A stretch of 64,000 bases of DNA from Haloplanus sp. HW8-1 (lineage in GTDB: Archaea; Halobacteriota; Halobacteria; Halobacteriales; Haloferacaceae). The notes beneath the pieces are model-generated. The model saw only the letters and a list, made by a program, of their open reading frames with translations, was not told the origin of the DNA and made no database searches. Location of the stretch: contig NZ_CP098518.1 in the NCBI RefSeq assembly GCF_023703795.1, positions 1,860,001-1,924,000 on the forward strand, given 5' to 3'. This document shows, piece after piece, positions 1 to 8,517 of the stretch; the first letter of the stretch is position 1; every line of letters starts with the position of its first letter. A program made the position numbers and the translations under genes.

Positions 1-369
1 ACGGCCATCCGCGCGCTCGCCGGCCCCGGCCACGTCATCTACTCCGCCTTCGCCGGCTACTACCTCGGCCTCGCCAAGTTCAACCCCCGAAACCGCGGTC
101 CCATCGTCGTCAAGGGCCTCCTCGTCGCCGCGCTCATCCACGCCACCTACAACGCCACCGTCGGCATCGGTTCGGGCTTGATCGGCCTCGCGACCGGGCT
201 GGGACAACTCCCCTCTTTTCTCCTCTATGTCCTCGTCTACGACGGCTTTTTCGGCTTCATCCTCTTTCGGAAGATCCGGCGGTACAGCCGAACCTACCGA
301 GCGATCCACGAGGGCGAGACGGCCGAGGAGTCGGCGTTCGAGGCCGAACGGACCGAGTTCGAGTCGTAG
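1..369 (+). CDS. PrsW-family intramembrane metalloprotease (5' end missing)
   Basis: The frame is open from the first base and ends with TAG at 367-369, so only the last 122 residues are seen. The fragment is hydrophobic and holds two histidine motifs expected of the PrsW branch of the CPBP/PrsW protease superfamily: a GHVIY motif near residues 10-14 and HATYN at 47-51. A further membrane segment follows and the tail is acidic. In Bacillus, PrsW cleaves an anti-sigma factor in the membrane; the archaeal substrate is unknown. It ends one base before the convergent riboflavin synthase gene. The family call rests on the C-terminal motifs only, because the N-terminal EE motif lies outside the window. 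Confidence 0.75.
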   Translation, partial: TAIRALAGPGHVIYSAFAGYYLGLAKFNPRNRGPIVVKGLLVAALIHATYNATVGIGSGLIGLATGLGQLPSFLLYVLVYDGFFGFILFRKIRRYSRTYRAIHEGETAEESAFEAERTEFES

Positions 370-370
370 C

Positions 371-949
371 TCACTCCACCAGTCGCTCGACGTACTTCGC
401 GACCACGTCGACTTCGACGTGGATCGGATCGCCCGGTTCCTTCGTCGACAGCGTCGTCAGGTCGTAGGTCGTCGGGATGATGGCGACCGAGACGCGGCCC
501 GCGGTCCGGTCGGCGACGGTGAGGCTGATCCCGTCGAGCGCGATCGAGCCCTTCGAGACGACGTACCGGCCGAGGTCGTCCGGCAGGTCGAAGGTGAACT
601 CCCAGTCGTCGCCCACGCGCTCGACCGCCTCGACCGTCGCCACGCCGTCGACGTGGCCTTGGACGATGTGGCCGTCGAAGCGGCCGTCGGCGGGCATCGC
701 CCGCTCCAAGTTGACGGGGTCGTCGACGTCCACCGCGCCGAGGTACGTCTTGGCGACCGTCTCTTCGGCGAGAAACACCTCGAACCAGTCGTCGCCATAG
801 CGCTCGACGGTGAGACAGACGCCGGAGACGGCGATCGACTGGCCTTCCTCGACGGCGTCGAAGTCGTGACCGATGCGGAGGCGACGGCCGCCCTCGGCGT
901 CGTCGACGCCGATCACGTCACCCGTCGCCTCGACGATGCCCGTGAACAT
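371..949 (-). CDS. ribE: Riboflavin synthase, alpha chain
   Basis: This 192-residue protein should dismutate two molecules of 6,7-dimethyl-8-ribityllumazine to riboflavin in the cytosol. It has the two tandem lumazine-binding barrels of the family. The first opens with MFTGIVEATG at residues 1-10 and contains SGVCLTV near 42-48. The second opens around GHIVQGHVDG (about 92-101) and contains LDGISLTV near 137-144. The ATG at 949 is chosen because family members begin exactly at MFTGIV; the open frame runs further upstream but that extension is arginine-rich and non-homologous. Length is normal for the family. It faces the PrsW-like gene tail to tail. Confidence 0.95.
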   Translation of the reverse strand: MFTGIVEATGDVIGVDDAEGGRRLRIGHDFDAVEEGQSIAVSGVCLTVERYGDDWFEVFLAEETVAKTYLGAVDVDDPVNLERAMPADGRFDGHIVQGHVDGVATVEAVERVGDDWEFTFDLPDDLGRYVVSKGSIALDGISLTVADRTAGRVSVAIIPTTYDLTTLSTKEPGDPIHVEVDVVAKYVERLVE

Positions 950-1263
950 ACCACCCCTTCGCCGCCGTCGGTGTAAGTGGTTACGGCATACCCTCGACCG
1001 TCGGCCGCCCCCCGCTTTCCACATGAGGTTCAGCGGCCGACTCCGTCCTCGGTTCGTCACGGTGCCCCCTTGGTGACGCCGCTCGCGGTGCCGCTTCCGT
1101 CCTACAGTTCGTGTTCGTCTACACGACGGGCGAGCGCCGACGACGTGGACGAACTCCCGCCGGACGTCGTGGGCTGGCCACGGGGGGTCGTAGGGCGCCG
1201 GACGACCGCGAAGCGACGTGCGAACCACGCCCGTTTTTCCCGCGCGCCGCGTAGCCTCTGCCG
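950..1263. other. Intergenic stretch with no recognised gene
   Basis: The 314 bases between riboflavin synthase and the small membrane protein hold open frames, but all are arginine-rich or low in acidic residues and look like antisense shadows. I see no tRNA, repeat or clear hairpin. The AT-poor sequence offers no convincing TATA box for either neighbour. Confidence 0.4.
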
Positions 1264-1521
1264 ATGCGACTCGGGATCCTCGACACGCTCGGTCTGGCCG
1301 CGACCCTGATATTCGCCATTCCGGTCGGCCTGTACGGCGTCGAGAGCGCCCTCGCCGGGCGGCCGATCCTCGGCGTCGGCCTCGTGGTCGTCGCGGCGCT
1401 GATGGTCGTCCTGCCGCGGCGGCTCACCACTCCCGCCGACGTGCCGGGTGCCGTCGTCGAACGGGTGATCGGGGGTGCGGTGAAAGATCCCGACGCCGAC
1501 GACGCCGACGAGGACCGGTGA
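1264..1521 (+). CDS. Small haloarchaeal membrane protein, function unknown
   Basis: An 85-residue protein with two predicted membrane helices (about residues 8-28 and 36-54) and a strongly acidic tail ending in Asp/Glu repeats. A cytoplasmic acidic tail is usual for small haloarchaeal membrane proteins. There is no catalytic motif. Codon use (C/G at third positions) supports coding. It ends 7 bases before the stop of the convergent M24-like gene. Function cannot be inferred from sequence or neighbours. Confidence 0.7.
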   Translation: MRLGILDTLGLAATLIFAIPVGLYGVESALAGRPILGVGLVVVAALMVVLPRRLTTPADVPGAVVERVIGGAVKDPDADDADEDR

Positions 1522-1528
1522 TCCGGCG

Positions 1529-2209
1529 TCAGTACGCCCCGGGCGACAGCGACGTGGGCAGGGTGTCGAGCGCCCGACAGCCCGACTCGGTGACGAGATA
1601 ACAGATGCCGATCCGCACCCGTCCGTGGTCCCGGTCGGGGTCGGGATCGACGGCCGCCGGCGCGAGTACGAACACCCGACCGGCCGACAGCGGCGCGTCC
1701 GAGTCGAAGTCGATCCGGTCGCCGCCGACCGACCGGGCGACGGGCGTCGCGGCCGTTCCGAGTCCGTATGCGCCGAGTTCGGCCACCGCCTCGTCGACGA
1801 CTCGACGGGCGGGCAGCCCCGGTTCGACGACCCGCCGGACCGCGTCGTGGGCCATGCCGACGGCGACGGCCGCACGGCGTTCCCAGCCCCCGCCGCCGTC
1901 GACGACGAACGTGCGCGAACAGGGACCGGGAACGCCCTCCACGCTCGGTTCCACGGCGACGACGACCGGATCCCCCGGTTTCGGGCCATCCGGCGACTCG
2001 ACGCGCGCTGCCGGCGCCGTCCCGCCCGCGTCGACGACGGCGGCCTCCGCGGCGGCTTCGAGGCCCGCGAGCGTGAGGGCCTCGCCGTCCGCGTGGAGAC
2101 GTCCCTCGCGACCTCTCGCGTCGTCGAGACGTCGGGCGACGGCGCGGATGCCGTCGGCAGCCGCCGCGACTGCGCGTTCGGCCTCCGTGGCCGCGGCCGC
2201 GTCGCTCAC
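1529..2209 (-). CDS. M24 (aminopeptidase-fold) family protein, probably catalytically inactive
   Basis: A 226-residue protein whose C-terminal half resembles the pita-bread fold of M24 peptidases (Xaa-Pro or methionine aminopeptidase type). Examples are the segment around CSRTFVVDG (about residues 101-109), the helix after it and the closing CYLVTESGCR strand. The metal-binding Asp, Asp, His, Glu and Glu that define active M24 enzymes are not visible at the expected places; the usual first Asp strand reads VVVAVEP. I therefore infer a pseudoenzyme. It starts with GTG one base after the stop of the upstream UvrD-type helicase, so the two are likely co-transcribed and translationally coupled. 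Confidence 0.7.
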   Translation of the reverse strand: MSDAAAATEAERAVAAAADGIRAVARRLDDARGREGRLHADGEALTLAGLEAAAEAAVVDAGGTAPAARVESPDGPKPGDPVVVAVEPSVEGVPGPCSRTFVVDGGGGWERRAAVAVGMAHDAVRRVVEPGLPARRVVDEAVAELGAYGLGTAATPVARSVGGDRIDFDSDAPLSAGRVFVLAPAAVDPDPDRDHGRVRIGICYLVTESGCRALDTLPTSLSPGAY

Positions 2210-2210
2210 G

Positions 2211-4055
2211 TCACGGCTCCGGCTCGGGGGCCGGCGTCTCCTGGGCCTCCTCGAGCATCTCCGTCGCGTCCGTCTCCCGGAGTTCGTTGTGCAGGAGGAC
2301 GCTGATTGGGAGGGTGGGAGCGCCGCCGATCAGGTTCTCTAGCAACACCAGCCGTTCCCGGGCGCGGCTCATCCCGACGTAGAAGACCCGGCGTTCGTTG
2401 TCGGTCAACAGGGGGACCGGGCTGGTGTGGGCGGTGAACTCCTCGACGCCCTCGACCGCCGTGGGGTCGTCGACGCTCGCGGCCATCTGTTCGACCACCT
2501 TCTCCGTGAGGTCGGTACAGACGAACACGTGGTCGGCCTCGCGACCCTTCGCGGAGTGGATGGTCCCGACCCGAACCCGACTCGGGTCCATGCCGGCGTA
2601 GTCCCCTTCGAAGTAGGCGTCGACGGATTTCCGCTGGAAGCTCGTCACCTTGCGGACCATGTCGCCGGCGGCCGCGGGTTCGGGCATGAACGGCACGTGG
2701 TCGGTCACCACCTCCGGATCGACGGCGAGTTCCGCGACGTCGTCGGTGTCCGCCGCCTCCTCGACGTCGTCGAGGTGGTCGTAGAAGGCGTCGCGCTCGT
2801 TCGTCCCGAACGCCGAGTCCTGGAGCATGTCCGCGAGGCGGCGGGCCTCCAGTCCCGTGATCGGCTCGTCGGCGTCGAGTTTCTCGACGGCGCGGACGTA
2901 CTGTGTGAGCCGGTCGGTCCACATCCGCTGGTCCGTCATCACGGAGAAGGGGATGCCCTTGGGGAGGAAATCGTCGATGAACTGGAACATCTGGTAGCGC
3001 GCCCGGAAGAGGAGCATGATCGTCTCGTCGGTGGTATCGACGGTGTGCTGGACGTTCCGCACCACCTCGAACATCGAGGGGCTCTGGATCCCCTCGACGA
3101 CGCCGCCCTCCTTGCGCGGGTTCAGATCCTTCTCCTGGCGCACGTCGATATGCCTGATCTCGCGGTTGACGACGTTGAGGATGCGCGAGGGGAGCCGATA
3201 GGAGTTGGGGAGCACGACGTCTTCGCTGACCGCGGCGTCGAGCAGGATGCTCGGGTCGGCACCCTGCCACGCGTAGACGACCTGGTCGTCGTCGCCGGCG
3301 ATCAACACCCCGTCCATGTGGGGTTTCCACTCCTCGTACACCTCGTACTGGAGGGTGGTGATGTCCTGGAACTCGTCGATGACGAGGTAGTCGACGTGGG
3401 GGACCAGCGACCGCTCGGACACCCGTTCGAGCATATCGGCGAAGCCGACCAGGTCGTGTTCGCCCTTGTACGACCGCCACGCACGGATCACCTGTGGCAC
3501 GTCGATGCGTTCGTCGTCCGCGGGCCAGGTCGGGGTGTACTTGTTCCCTTCTTGGGCGTTCGGATCCTCGTCCGGCGGGAGTCGGACCGTTTCCACGTCC
3601 CACTGGAAGGGGACGTCGTACCAGTCGGCCACGTCGCGCTGGGTGCGCTGGAGCCACTGGCTGGTCGCGATGATCTTGTTGCCGAGCGTCGTCGACCGGG
3701 CGGTCCGCCGCCCGGCGCCCCCGTACTCGTCCTCGTACTCGACGCCGTACTCCTCGCAGAACTCCTCTTTGTCCGACTCGCCGACCACGTCGCCACGCGA
3801 GAGGTCCAGCAGTTCGTACGCCTTCGCGTGCATCGTACAGACGTTCCCCTGGAGCGCTCGGGGTGACGTATCGAGTCGCTCGGCGAGGCGTTCGCGAACC
3901 TCGGCCGCGGCGGCCCGTGTGTAGGAGACGACCAGTACGTCGCGAATGCTCACGTCGTCCTCTTCCAGCAGCTCGTCGACGCGGTCGAGGAGGGCGGTGG
4001 TCTTCCCGCTACCGGGGCCACCGAACAGACGGGTGACCGTAGCGTCGTCGCTCAT
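2211..4055 (-). CDS. UvrD/Rep-type superfamily 1 DNA helicase
   Basis: A 614-residue SF1A ATP-dependent DNA helicase. Visible motifs in order are Walker A GGPGSGKT (12-19), motif Ia around VVSYTRAAAAEV (42-53), Walker B DEFQD (227-231), motif III GDDDQVVYAWQGAD (254-267), motif V TIHSAKGREADHV (near 510) and motif VI YVGMSRARERL (near 565). The protein is shorter than bacterial UvrD (about 720), with reduced 1B/2B subdomains. It should unwind DNA 3'-5' in repair or replication restart. It lies head to tail with the M24-like gene (1-base gap) and its promoter region is the short stretch before the zinc-ribbon gene. Confidence 0.93.
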   Translation of the reverse strand: MSDDATVTRLFGGPGSGKTTALLDRVDELLEEDDVSIRDVLVVSYTRAAAAEVRERLAERLDTSPRALQGNVCTMHAKAYELLDLSRGDVVGESDKEEFCEEYGVEYEDEYGGAGRRTARSTTLGNKIIATSQWLQRTQRDVADWYDVPFQWDVETVRLPPDEDPNAQEGNKYTPTWPADDERIDVPQVIRAWRSYKGEHDLVGFADMLERVSERSLVPHVDYLVIDEFQDITTLQYEVYEEWKPHMDGVLIAGDDDQVVYAWQGADPSILLDAAVSEDVVLPNSYRLPSRILNVVNREIRHIDVRQEKDLNPRKEGGVVEGIQSPSMFEVVRNVQHTVDTTDETIMLLFRARYQMFQFIDDFLPKGIPFSVMTDQRMWTDRLTQYVRAVEKLDADEPITGLEARRLADMLQDSAFGTNERDAFYDHLDDVEEAADTDDVAELAVDPEVVTDHVPFMPEPAAAGDMVRKVTSFQRKSVDAYFEGDYAGMDPSRVRVGTIHSAKGREADHVFVCTDLTEKVVEQMAASVDDPTAVEGVEEFTAHTSPVPLLTDNERRVFYVGMSRARERLVLLENLIGGAPTLPISVLLHNELRETDATEMLEEAQETPAPEPEP

Positions 4056-4159
4056 TGTCGTTCTACACGCCCTCGGGCATGATAAACGGCGCGGGTCGAC
4101 GGACCGGCCGCTCGTCGGTGTCGGCGTCGGGGCGGAGTGGACGGCGCCGGCGACTCAGG

Positions 4160-4345
4160 TCAGGACGCCGGGGCCCATCCACAGACCGAGCAGTCAGCGG
4201 CCGATTCGTCGTGCAGCGCCCCACAGTCCGGGCACTGCAGTTTGTTATAGGATCGTTCCCAGCGTACCGGTGTGGTCTCGTGGCCGTTGTCCGCGAGGAA
4301 CTGGTCGAACAGTTCGTCGTCGTGTTCGCTGGGTCCGGCTGCCAT
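4160..4345 (-). CDS. Small zinc-ribbon protein (HVO_0416-like)
   Basis: A 61-residue acidic protein ending in a four-cysteine zinc ribbon: CPDC near residue 38 and CSVC near residue 53. Haloarchaea encode many such one-domain zinc proteins, and the WERSYNKLQCPDCG block resembles the family named after HVO_0416 in Haloferax (recalled, not searched). A role in nucleic-acid or protein binding is possible but not shown. It is transcribed alone, upstream of the helicase gene on the same strand with a gap of about 100 bases. Confidence 0.75.
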   Translation of the reverse strand: MAAGPSEHDDELFDQFLADNGHETTPVRWERSYNKLQCPDCGALHDESAADCSVCGWAPAS

Positions 4346-4419
4346 ACACGCCGTGGTACGTCATGCCATCACTTATGCGTATTGGTGTGAGTGTGTCTCT
4401 CACGCGAGCCCCCGGCCGC

Positions 4420-4917
4420 TCAACAGATCGCGTAGTAGAGGTACAGCGTTCCGTCGTCCAGGATCTCGGCGTAGGCGTCGCCGTAACACTCGCTGGTCTC
4501 GATACTGACGCGTTCGGTCGTGTCGCGGGCCGTCACGACGACGGTAAACGACTCGACGCCCACCGGATCGGCCGTGGCGACGTCGTACGCGGTGCGTTCC
4601 GCACCGGGATCGACGGTGTACGTCGCCTCGTGAACCGTTCGGTTCGTCGCGTCGCGGACGACGCGGACGCGCATCTCCACGACGCTGTCCCACTCGTTCG
4701 CCACAACGACCGCTTTCTCGGGATCGGGACTGTTCGACGCCGCGCGGTGGGTCGGCGGCGTCGCGGTCACGGTCGCGTTCGCGGATGTGGTCGCCGTCGG
4801 CGACGGCGACGCCGTCGTTGGCGTCGGCGACGACGATGTGCCACCCGGTGGGGCCGACAGACAGCCCGCTGTGAACAGGAGCGCGACGAGCAGGACCGAC
4901 CGACGACTCGGGCGCAT
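4420..4917 (-). CDS. Predicted lipoprotein, function unknown
   Basis: A 165-residue secreted protein. The N-terminus has a positively charged start, a hydrophobic stretch and a lipobox LFTAGC with Cys at residue 19. A Ser/Thr/Pro-rich linker typical of haloarchaeal surface lipoproteins follows (about 25-60). The rest (about 65-165) looks like a single beta-sandwich domain; two cysteines near the end (ECYGD and the terminal Cys) may pair. There is no twin-arginine motif, so the Sec route is more likely. Nothing in the neighbours suggests a function. Confidence 0.75.
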   Translation of the reverse strand: MRPSRRSVLLVALLFTAGCLSAPPGGTSSSPTPTTASPSPTATTSANATVTATPPTHRAASNSPDPEKAVVVANEWDSVVEMRVRVVRDATNRTVHEATYTVDPGAERTAYDVATADPVGVESFTVVVTARDTTERVSIETSECYGDAYAEILDDGTLYLYYAIC

Positions 4918-4976
4918 ATCGTGTCCGTCGCGGGCCGGGGCAAAGGCTGCTGTGGTGGTTCACCGAGGCGGTTCGG

Positions 4977-6485
4977 TTACGCCTCCAGTTCGTACAGCTC
5001 CCCGTACTTCTCGGTCGCGTAGTCGACGAAGGCGTCCGCGGACACGTCCTCGCCCGTGGCCCGGCGGACGAGTTCGTTCGTCTCGAAGCGCTTGCCGTGG
5101 CGGTGGATCTCCTCGGTCAGCCAGTCGTGGAGTGGGTCGAACTCGCCCGCGCGGATCCGCTCGTCGAGGCCCTCGATCTCCGCTTTGGCGGCGTCGAACA
5201 GTTGTGCCGCGATCACGCTCCCCAGCGAGTAGGTGGGGAAGTAACCGAAACTCCCGTGCGACCAGTGGACGTCCTGCAGACAGCCCCCGGCGTCCGTCTC
5301 CGGTCGGACGCCGAGATACGACGCCATCTTGTCGTTCCAGACGGCGGGCACCTCCGCGACGTCCAGATCGCCGCGGATCAGCGCTCGCTCGATCTCGAAC
5401 CGCAGGGCGATATGCAGGTGGTAGGTCAGTTCGTCGGCCTCGACGCGGATGAGGTTCGAGGGATCGACCGCGCTGACCGCCTCGTAGGCCTCGCGGACGC
5501 TCGGGTCGCCGACGCCGGGGAATGCTTCGACGACGCGCGGGAGGAACCGCTCCCAGAACGCCCGCGAGCGGCCGACGTGGTTCTCCCAGAGGCGGGACTG
5601 GGACTCGTGGATCGAGAGGTCACGCGCCTCGCCAAGTGGGGTGCCGTAGGCGTCGTCGGGCAGGCCCAGCGTGTAGGTGGCGTGACCGAACTCGTGGATC
5701 GTCGACAGGAGCGCGCCGATGGGGTCGCGCTCGTCGTAGCGGGTCGTGATCCGGGCGTCGTAGGTCGTCCCCGTCGAGAACGGATGGGGGGCGACGTCGA
5801 GTCGTCCCCGCTCCCACGGGTAGCCGAGGTCGTCCAGTGCCTCCCGTACCAGCGACTCTTGACGGTCGGCCGCGAACGTCCCGGCGAAGGCGTCGGTGGC
5901 CAGGGTGGCGTCCGAACCCCGGATCCCCTCGACCAGCGGCACCACCGCCTCGCGGAGCGAGGTCAGCACGTCCGCGGCGTGATCGAACGGGAGACAGGGC
6001 TCGTACTCCTCGAACAGCACCGCGTAGGGGTCGCGATTCGGGTCGACGTGCTCGGCGTAGCGCCGCTTTAGGTCGAGTAGCTCCGTCAGGTGCGGAGCGA
6101 AGGCGCCGAAGTCGTCTTCTTCCCTGGCTTCCCGCCACGCGGTCAGCGCCTCCGAGGACGCCGCGGAGATGCGCTCGACCAGCGCCGTGGGCACCCGCAC
6201 GGCGCGCTCCTGCTCGCGGCGCACCTCGCGGACCACCGCGCGCTGCTCGTCGTCGAGGTCAGCCGCTTCCAGGTCGTCGAGTAGCCGCCCGAGGTCGTCG
6301 TCGGTGAGCAGGTCGTGACGGATCGCCGAGAGCGCCGAGAGCTGACGGGAGCGGGCGGGCGTCCCCGCCTCCGGCATCATCACCTGCTGATCCCAGGAGA
6401 GCAGGTCCGAGGCGTGGGAAACGTTGGCGAGCCGCCCGACCCGGTCGAGCAGGTCGTCGTAGGCGGCCGGCGTCGTGTCGCTCAT
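4977..6485 (-). CDS. M32 family metallocarboxypeptidase (thermostable carboxypeptidase Taq type)
   Basis: A 502-residue protein of the usual M32 length. M32 enzymes remove C-terminal amino acids from peptides using one zinc or cobalt ion. The signature HEFGH lies near residues 262-266, inside TIHEFGHATYTLG, followed by the HESQSRLWEN block (near 290-299) that supplies the third metal ligand. The DLLSWDQQVMMP motif near the N-terminus and FGYFPTYSLG near residue 421 are also family hallmarks. It is a single-gene unit whose start faces the divergent Nramp transporter (105-base gap). A cytosolic peptide-recycling role is likely. Confidence 0.95.
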   Translation of the reverse strand: MSDTTPAAYDDLLDRVGRLANVSHASDLLSWDQQVMMPEAGTPARSRQLSALSAIRHDLLTDDDLGRLLDDLEAADLDDEQRAVVREVRREQERAVRVPTALVERISAASSEALTAWREAREEDDFGAFAPHLTELLDLKRRYAEHVDPNRDPYAVLFEEYEPCLPFDHAADVLTSLREAVVPLVEGIRGSDATLATDAFAGTFAADRQESLVREALDDLGYPWERGRLDVAPHPFSTGTTYDARITTRYDERDPIGALLSTIHEFGHATYTLGLPDDAYGTPLGEARDLSIHESQSRLWENHVGRSRAFWERFLPRVVEAFPGVGDPSVREAYEAVSAVDPSNLIRVEADELTYHLHIALRFEIERALIRGDLDVAEVPAVWNDKMASYLGVRPETDAGGCLQDVHWSHGSFGYFPTYSLGSVIAAQLFDAAKAEIEGLDERIRAGEFDPLHDWLTEEIHRHGKRFETNELVRRATGEDVSADAFVDYATEKYGELYELEA

Positions 6486-6590
6486 ACCCCGACCTGGGGC
6501 CGCGCCATAATCAACCCCGCGCCCCGCCGACTATCTCGGTGATACCACCGAGTGGTAACATCTATACGGGCGAGGCGACGACCGGCGTGC

Positions 6591-7916
6591 ATGACTGATA
6601 CGGACGTGGCCCGTGGATCGACGGGCCTCACGGAACGGATCGAGGGGTACGTCTCCGAGATGGGACCGTCGTGGGTCGCCGGCGCCATCGCGGCTGGCCC
6701 GGCGACCATCGCCAGCCTCGTCACCGCCGGCGCCAGCTTCGGCTACCAGCTCCTGTGGGTGGTCGTCCTCTCGGCCGGCGCGGGGGCGCTCGTCCAGTAT
6801 CTCGCGATGCGGCTCGGCCTCCTGACCGAACGCGGCATCGTCGCCGTCGTCGAGGATCACCTCGGCGGGTGGTGGGCGTGGCTGCTCGTCGCCGACGCCG
6901 TGATCGCCGCGGGCGTCGCCCAACTCGTCATCATGAAGACCGTCGCGACGGTCTCCGCAACGATCACGGGAATCGACGCACGGATATGGGGGGTCGTCTG
7001 GGCGCTCGTCCTCGCGCTCGGGCTGGCCGGCCGGGGCTATCGCTTTCTCGAACTCGCGGCGAAACTGCTCGTCTCCCTTGTCGTCGTCGCCTTCGTCGCC
7101 AGCCTGTTCGTGGTGCCCATCGACGCCGGTGCGGCCGTGCGGGGACTGGTTCCGACTGTCCCCGGCGGGGGCGCCCTCGTCGCCGCGGGCATCCTCGGCG
7201 GCGCGGTCCACATCACCCTCATCACGATGCACTCGTATACGATGCGTTCGCGGGGGTGGACCCGCGACGACTACGACACCGCCACCTTCGACGTCGGAGC
7301 GTCCATGCTCGTCGCCTTCGGCATCTACAGCCTCTCCATCTTCCTCGTCACCGCGAGCGTCCTCACCTCCGCCGACCTCTCCACCGTCGGCGCCGCGCAG
7401 GCGCTCGGCCCACTCGTCGGCCCGAGTGCGAAGTGGCTGTTCCTCCTCGGGCTCTGGGGGGCCGCCGTCTCGACGCTCGGGGGCAACACCATCGTCCCAC
7501 CCTTCCTCCTGGCCGACAAACTCGGCTGGGGGACCACCATCGCGGACGACCGCTACCGGTGGCTCCTCGTCGCGGCGGCGCTCCTCTCGGCACCCGGCGC
7601 GTTCATCGGCGGCGCCGTGCTCGGCCAACTCGTTCTCGTCCTCGCACTGGGGACGGTGGGCACCCCCTTCGCCATCGCCATCGTCCTCTACCTGCTCAAC
7701 TCCGGGGCGGTCCCGGACCGCAACTCGACGCTCGCGAACGTCGGCGGCGTCGCACTCCTGTTCGTGACTGGCACGCTCGCCGCCAACTTCGTCCGCGAAC
7801 AGGTGGGCGGCGGCGTCGGCCCCCTCTCCGGGTTCGTGCTCGCCTTCGCCGTCGCCCTCGGCCTCGCCACCCTGGGCCTCGGCGGCAAGTACGCCCGCGA
7901 CGAGCTCGGGTCGTGA
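6591..7916 (+). CDS. Nramp-family divalent metal transporter
   Basis: A 441-residue integral membrane protein with about 11 predicted helices. The first helix region contains GPSWVAGAIAAGPATIASLV, matching the conserved Nramp helix-1 area where DPGN normally sits, although the Asp-Pro-Gly-Asn ligand is not present in canonical form. It is therefore best called an Nramp-related transporter whose substrate (Mn, Fe or Mg) is uncertain. The ATG at 6591 is chosen over the upstream in-frame start because the extra 13 residues are arginine-rich and lie in the promoter region. The stop overlaps the GTG of the next gene, implying coupled translation. Confidence 0.85.
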   Translation: MTDTDVARGSTGLTERIEGYVSEMGPSWVAGAIAAGPATIASLVTAGASFGYQLLWVVVLSAGAGALVQYLAMRLGLLTERGIVAVVEDHLGGWWAWLLVADAVIAAGVAQLVIMKTVATVSATITGIDARIWGVVWALVLALGLAGRGYRFLELAAKLLVSLVVVAFVASLFVVPIDAGAAVRGLVPTVPGGGALVAAGILGGAVHITLITMHSYTMRSRGWTRDDYDTATFDVGASMLVAFGIYSLSIFLVTASVLTSADLSTVGAAQALGPLVGPSAKWLFLLGLWGAAVSTLGGNTIVPPFLLADKLGWGTTIADDRYRWLLVAAALLSAPGAFIGGAVLGQLVLVLALGTVGTPFAIAIVLYLLNSGAVPDRNSTLANVGGVALLFVTGTLAANFVREQVGGGVGPLSGFVLAFAVALGLATLGLGGKYARDELGS

Positions 7917-8479
7917 CCGACGCCCTCCCCTTCCCGCTCGCCGGGCCGACCCTGATCGTCGGTCCCTCGAACGTCGGCAAGACGCGTCTGACCGCCCGCG
8001 CACTGACCGCGTGGCTGGACCGCGAGGGAACCGACGGCGTCGTCGTCTTCGAGTTCGCGCCCGAGGTGGAACGCGACGGGCGCGTCCTCGGCGGCCGCCT
8101 CGACCGCTTCGTCACCCCGCCGGCCGACGTCTGGCAGGGCGTCCTCGACGCCCACGCCCCCCGGGCGACCGCCGACTCGGACGCCGCGGCGGCCGACCTG
8201 GCGGCCGACAACGCCCGCCGGGCCGAACGGCTGTTCGAGGCCGCACCCGACGAGCCCCGCGCCGTCTTCGTCAACGACGCCACCATCCCCTTCCAGACGC
8301 CGGACGCCGACCCGACTCGCCTGCTCGGCTACTGTGCCGGCGCCGAGGTGGCCGTCCTGAACGCCCTCGAAGCGGACGCGCTCGTCGGCACCGATCCGGT
8401 CTCCCGTGCCGAACGCGACGCGCTCGCGGCGTTCCGTGACCGCGTCGCCCGCGTGGTTCGCCTCGACGGCGAGACGTAG
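7913..8479 (+). CDS. P-loop NTPase-like protein
   Basis: A 188-residue protein starting with GTG that overlaps the Nramp stop by 4 bases (GTGA). It has a Walker A motif GPSNVGKT near residues 16-23, and VFEFAPEV near residue 43 could be part of a Walker-type core. A hydrophobic strand ending in Asp (AVFVNDAT, near 118) is a candidate Walker B. No known family is recognised. The tight overlap suggests a function with the metal transporter, perhaps nucleotide-dependent regulation, but that is inference. Confidence 0.8.
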   Translation: MTDALPFPLAGPTLIVGPSNVGKTRLTARALTAWLDREGTDGVVVFEFAPEVERDGRVLGGRLDRFVTPPADVWQGVLDAHAPRATADSDAAAADLAADNARRAERLFEAAPDEPRAVFVNDATIPFQTPDADPTRLLGYCAGAEVAVLNALEADALVGTDPVSRAERDALAAFRDRVARVVRLDGET

Positions 8480-8517
8480 CCGGCCCCGTCCCGTTCGGCC
8501 GACTCTCCCGTCTCGAC

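Noticed and set aside
227-976. Long + strand open frame over riboflavin synthase
   Set aside because: Antisense to a clear RibE with both barrel motifs; composition is shadow-like and shows no family features.
2427-3866. 479-codon + strand frame over the helicase
   Set aside because: Antisense to a complete SF1 helicase with all motifs; rich in Val/Asp/Arg as expected of a reverse-complement shadow in G+C-rich DNA.
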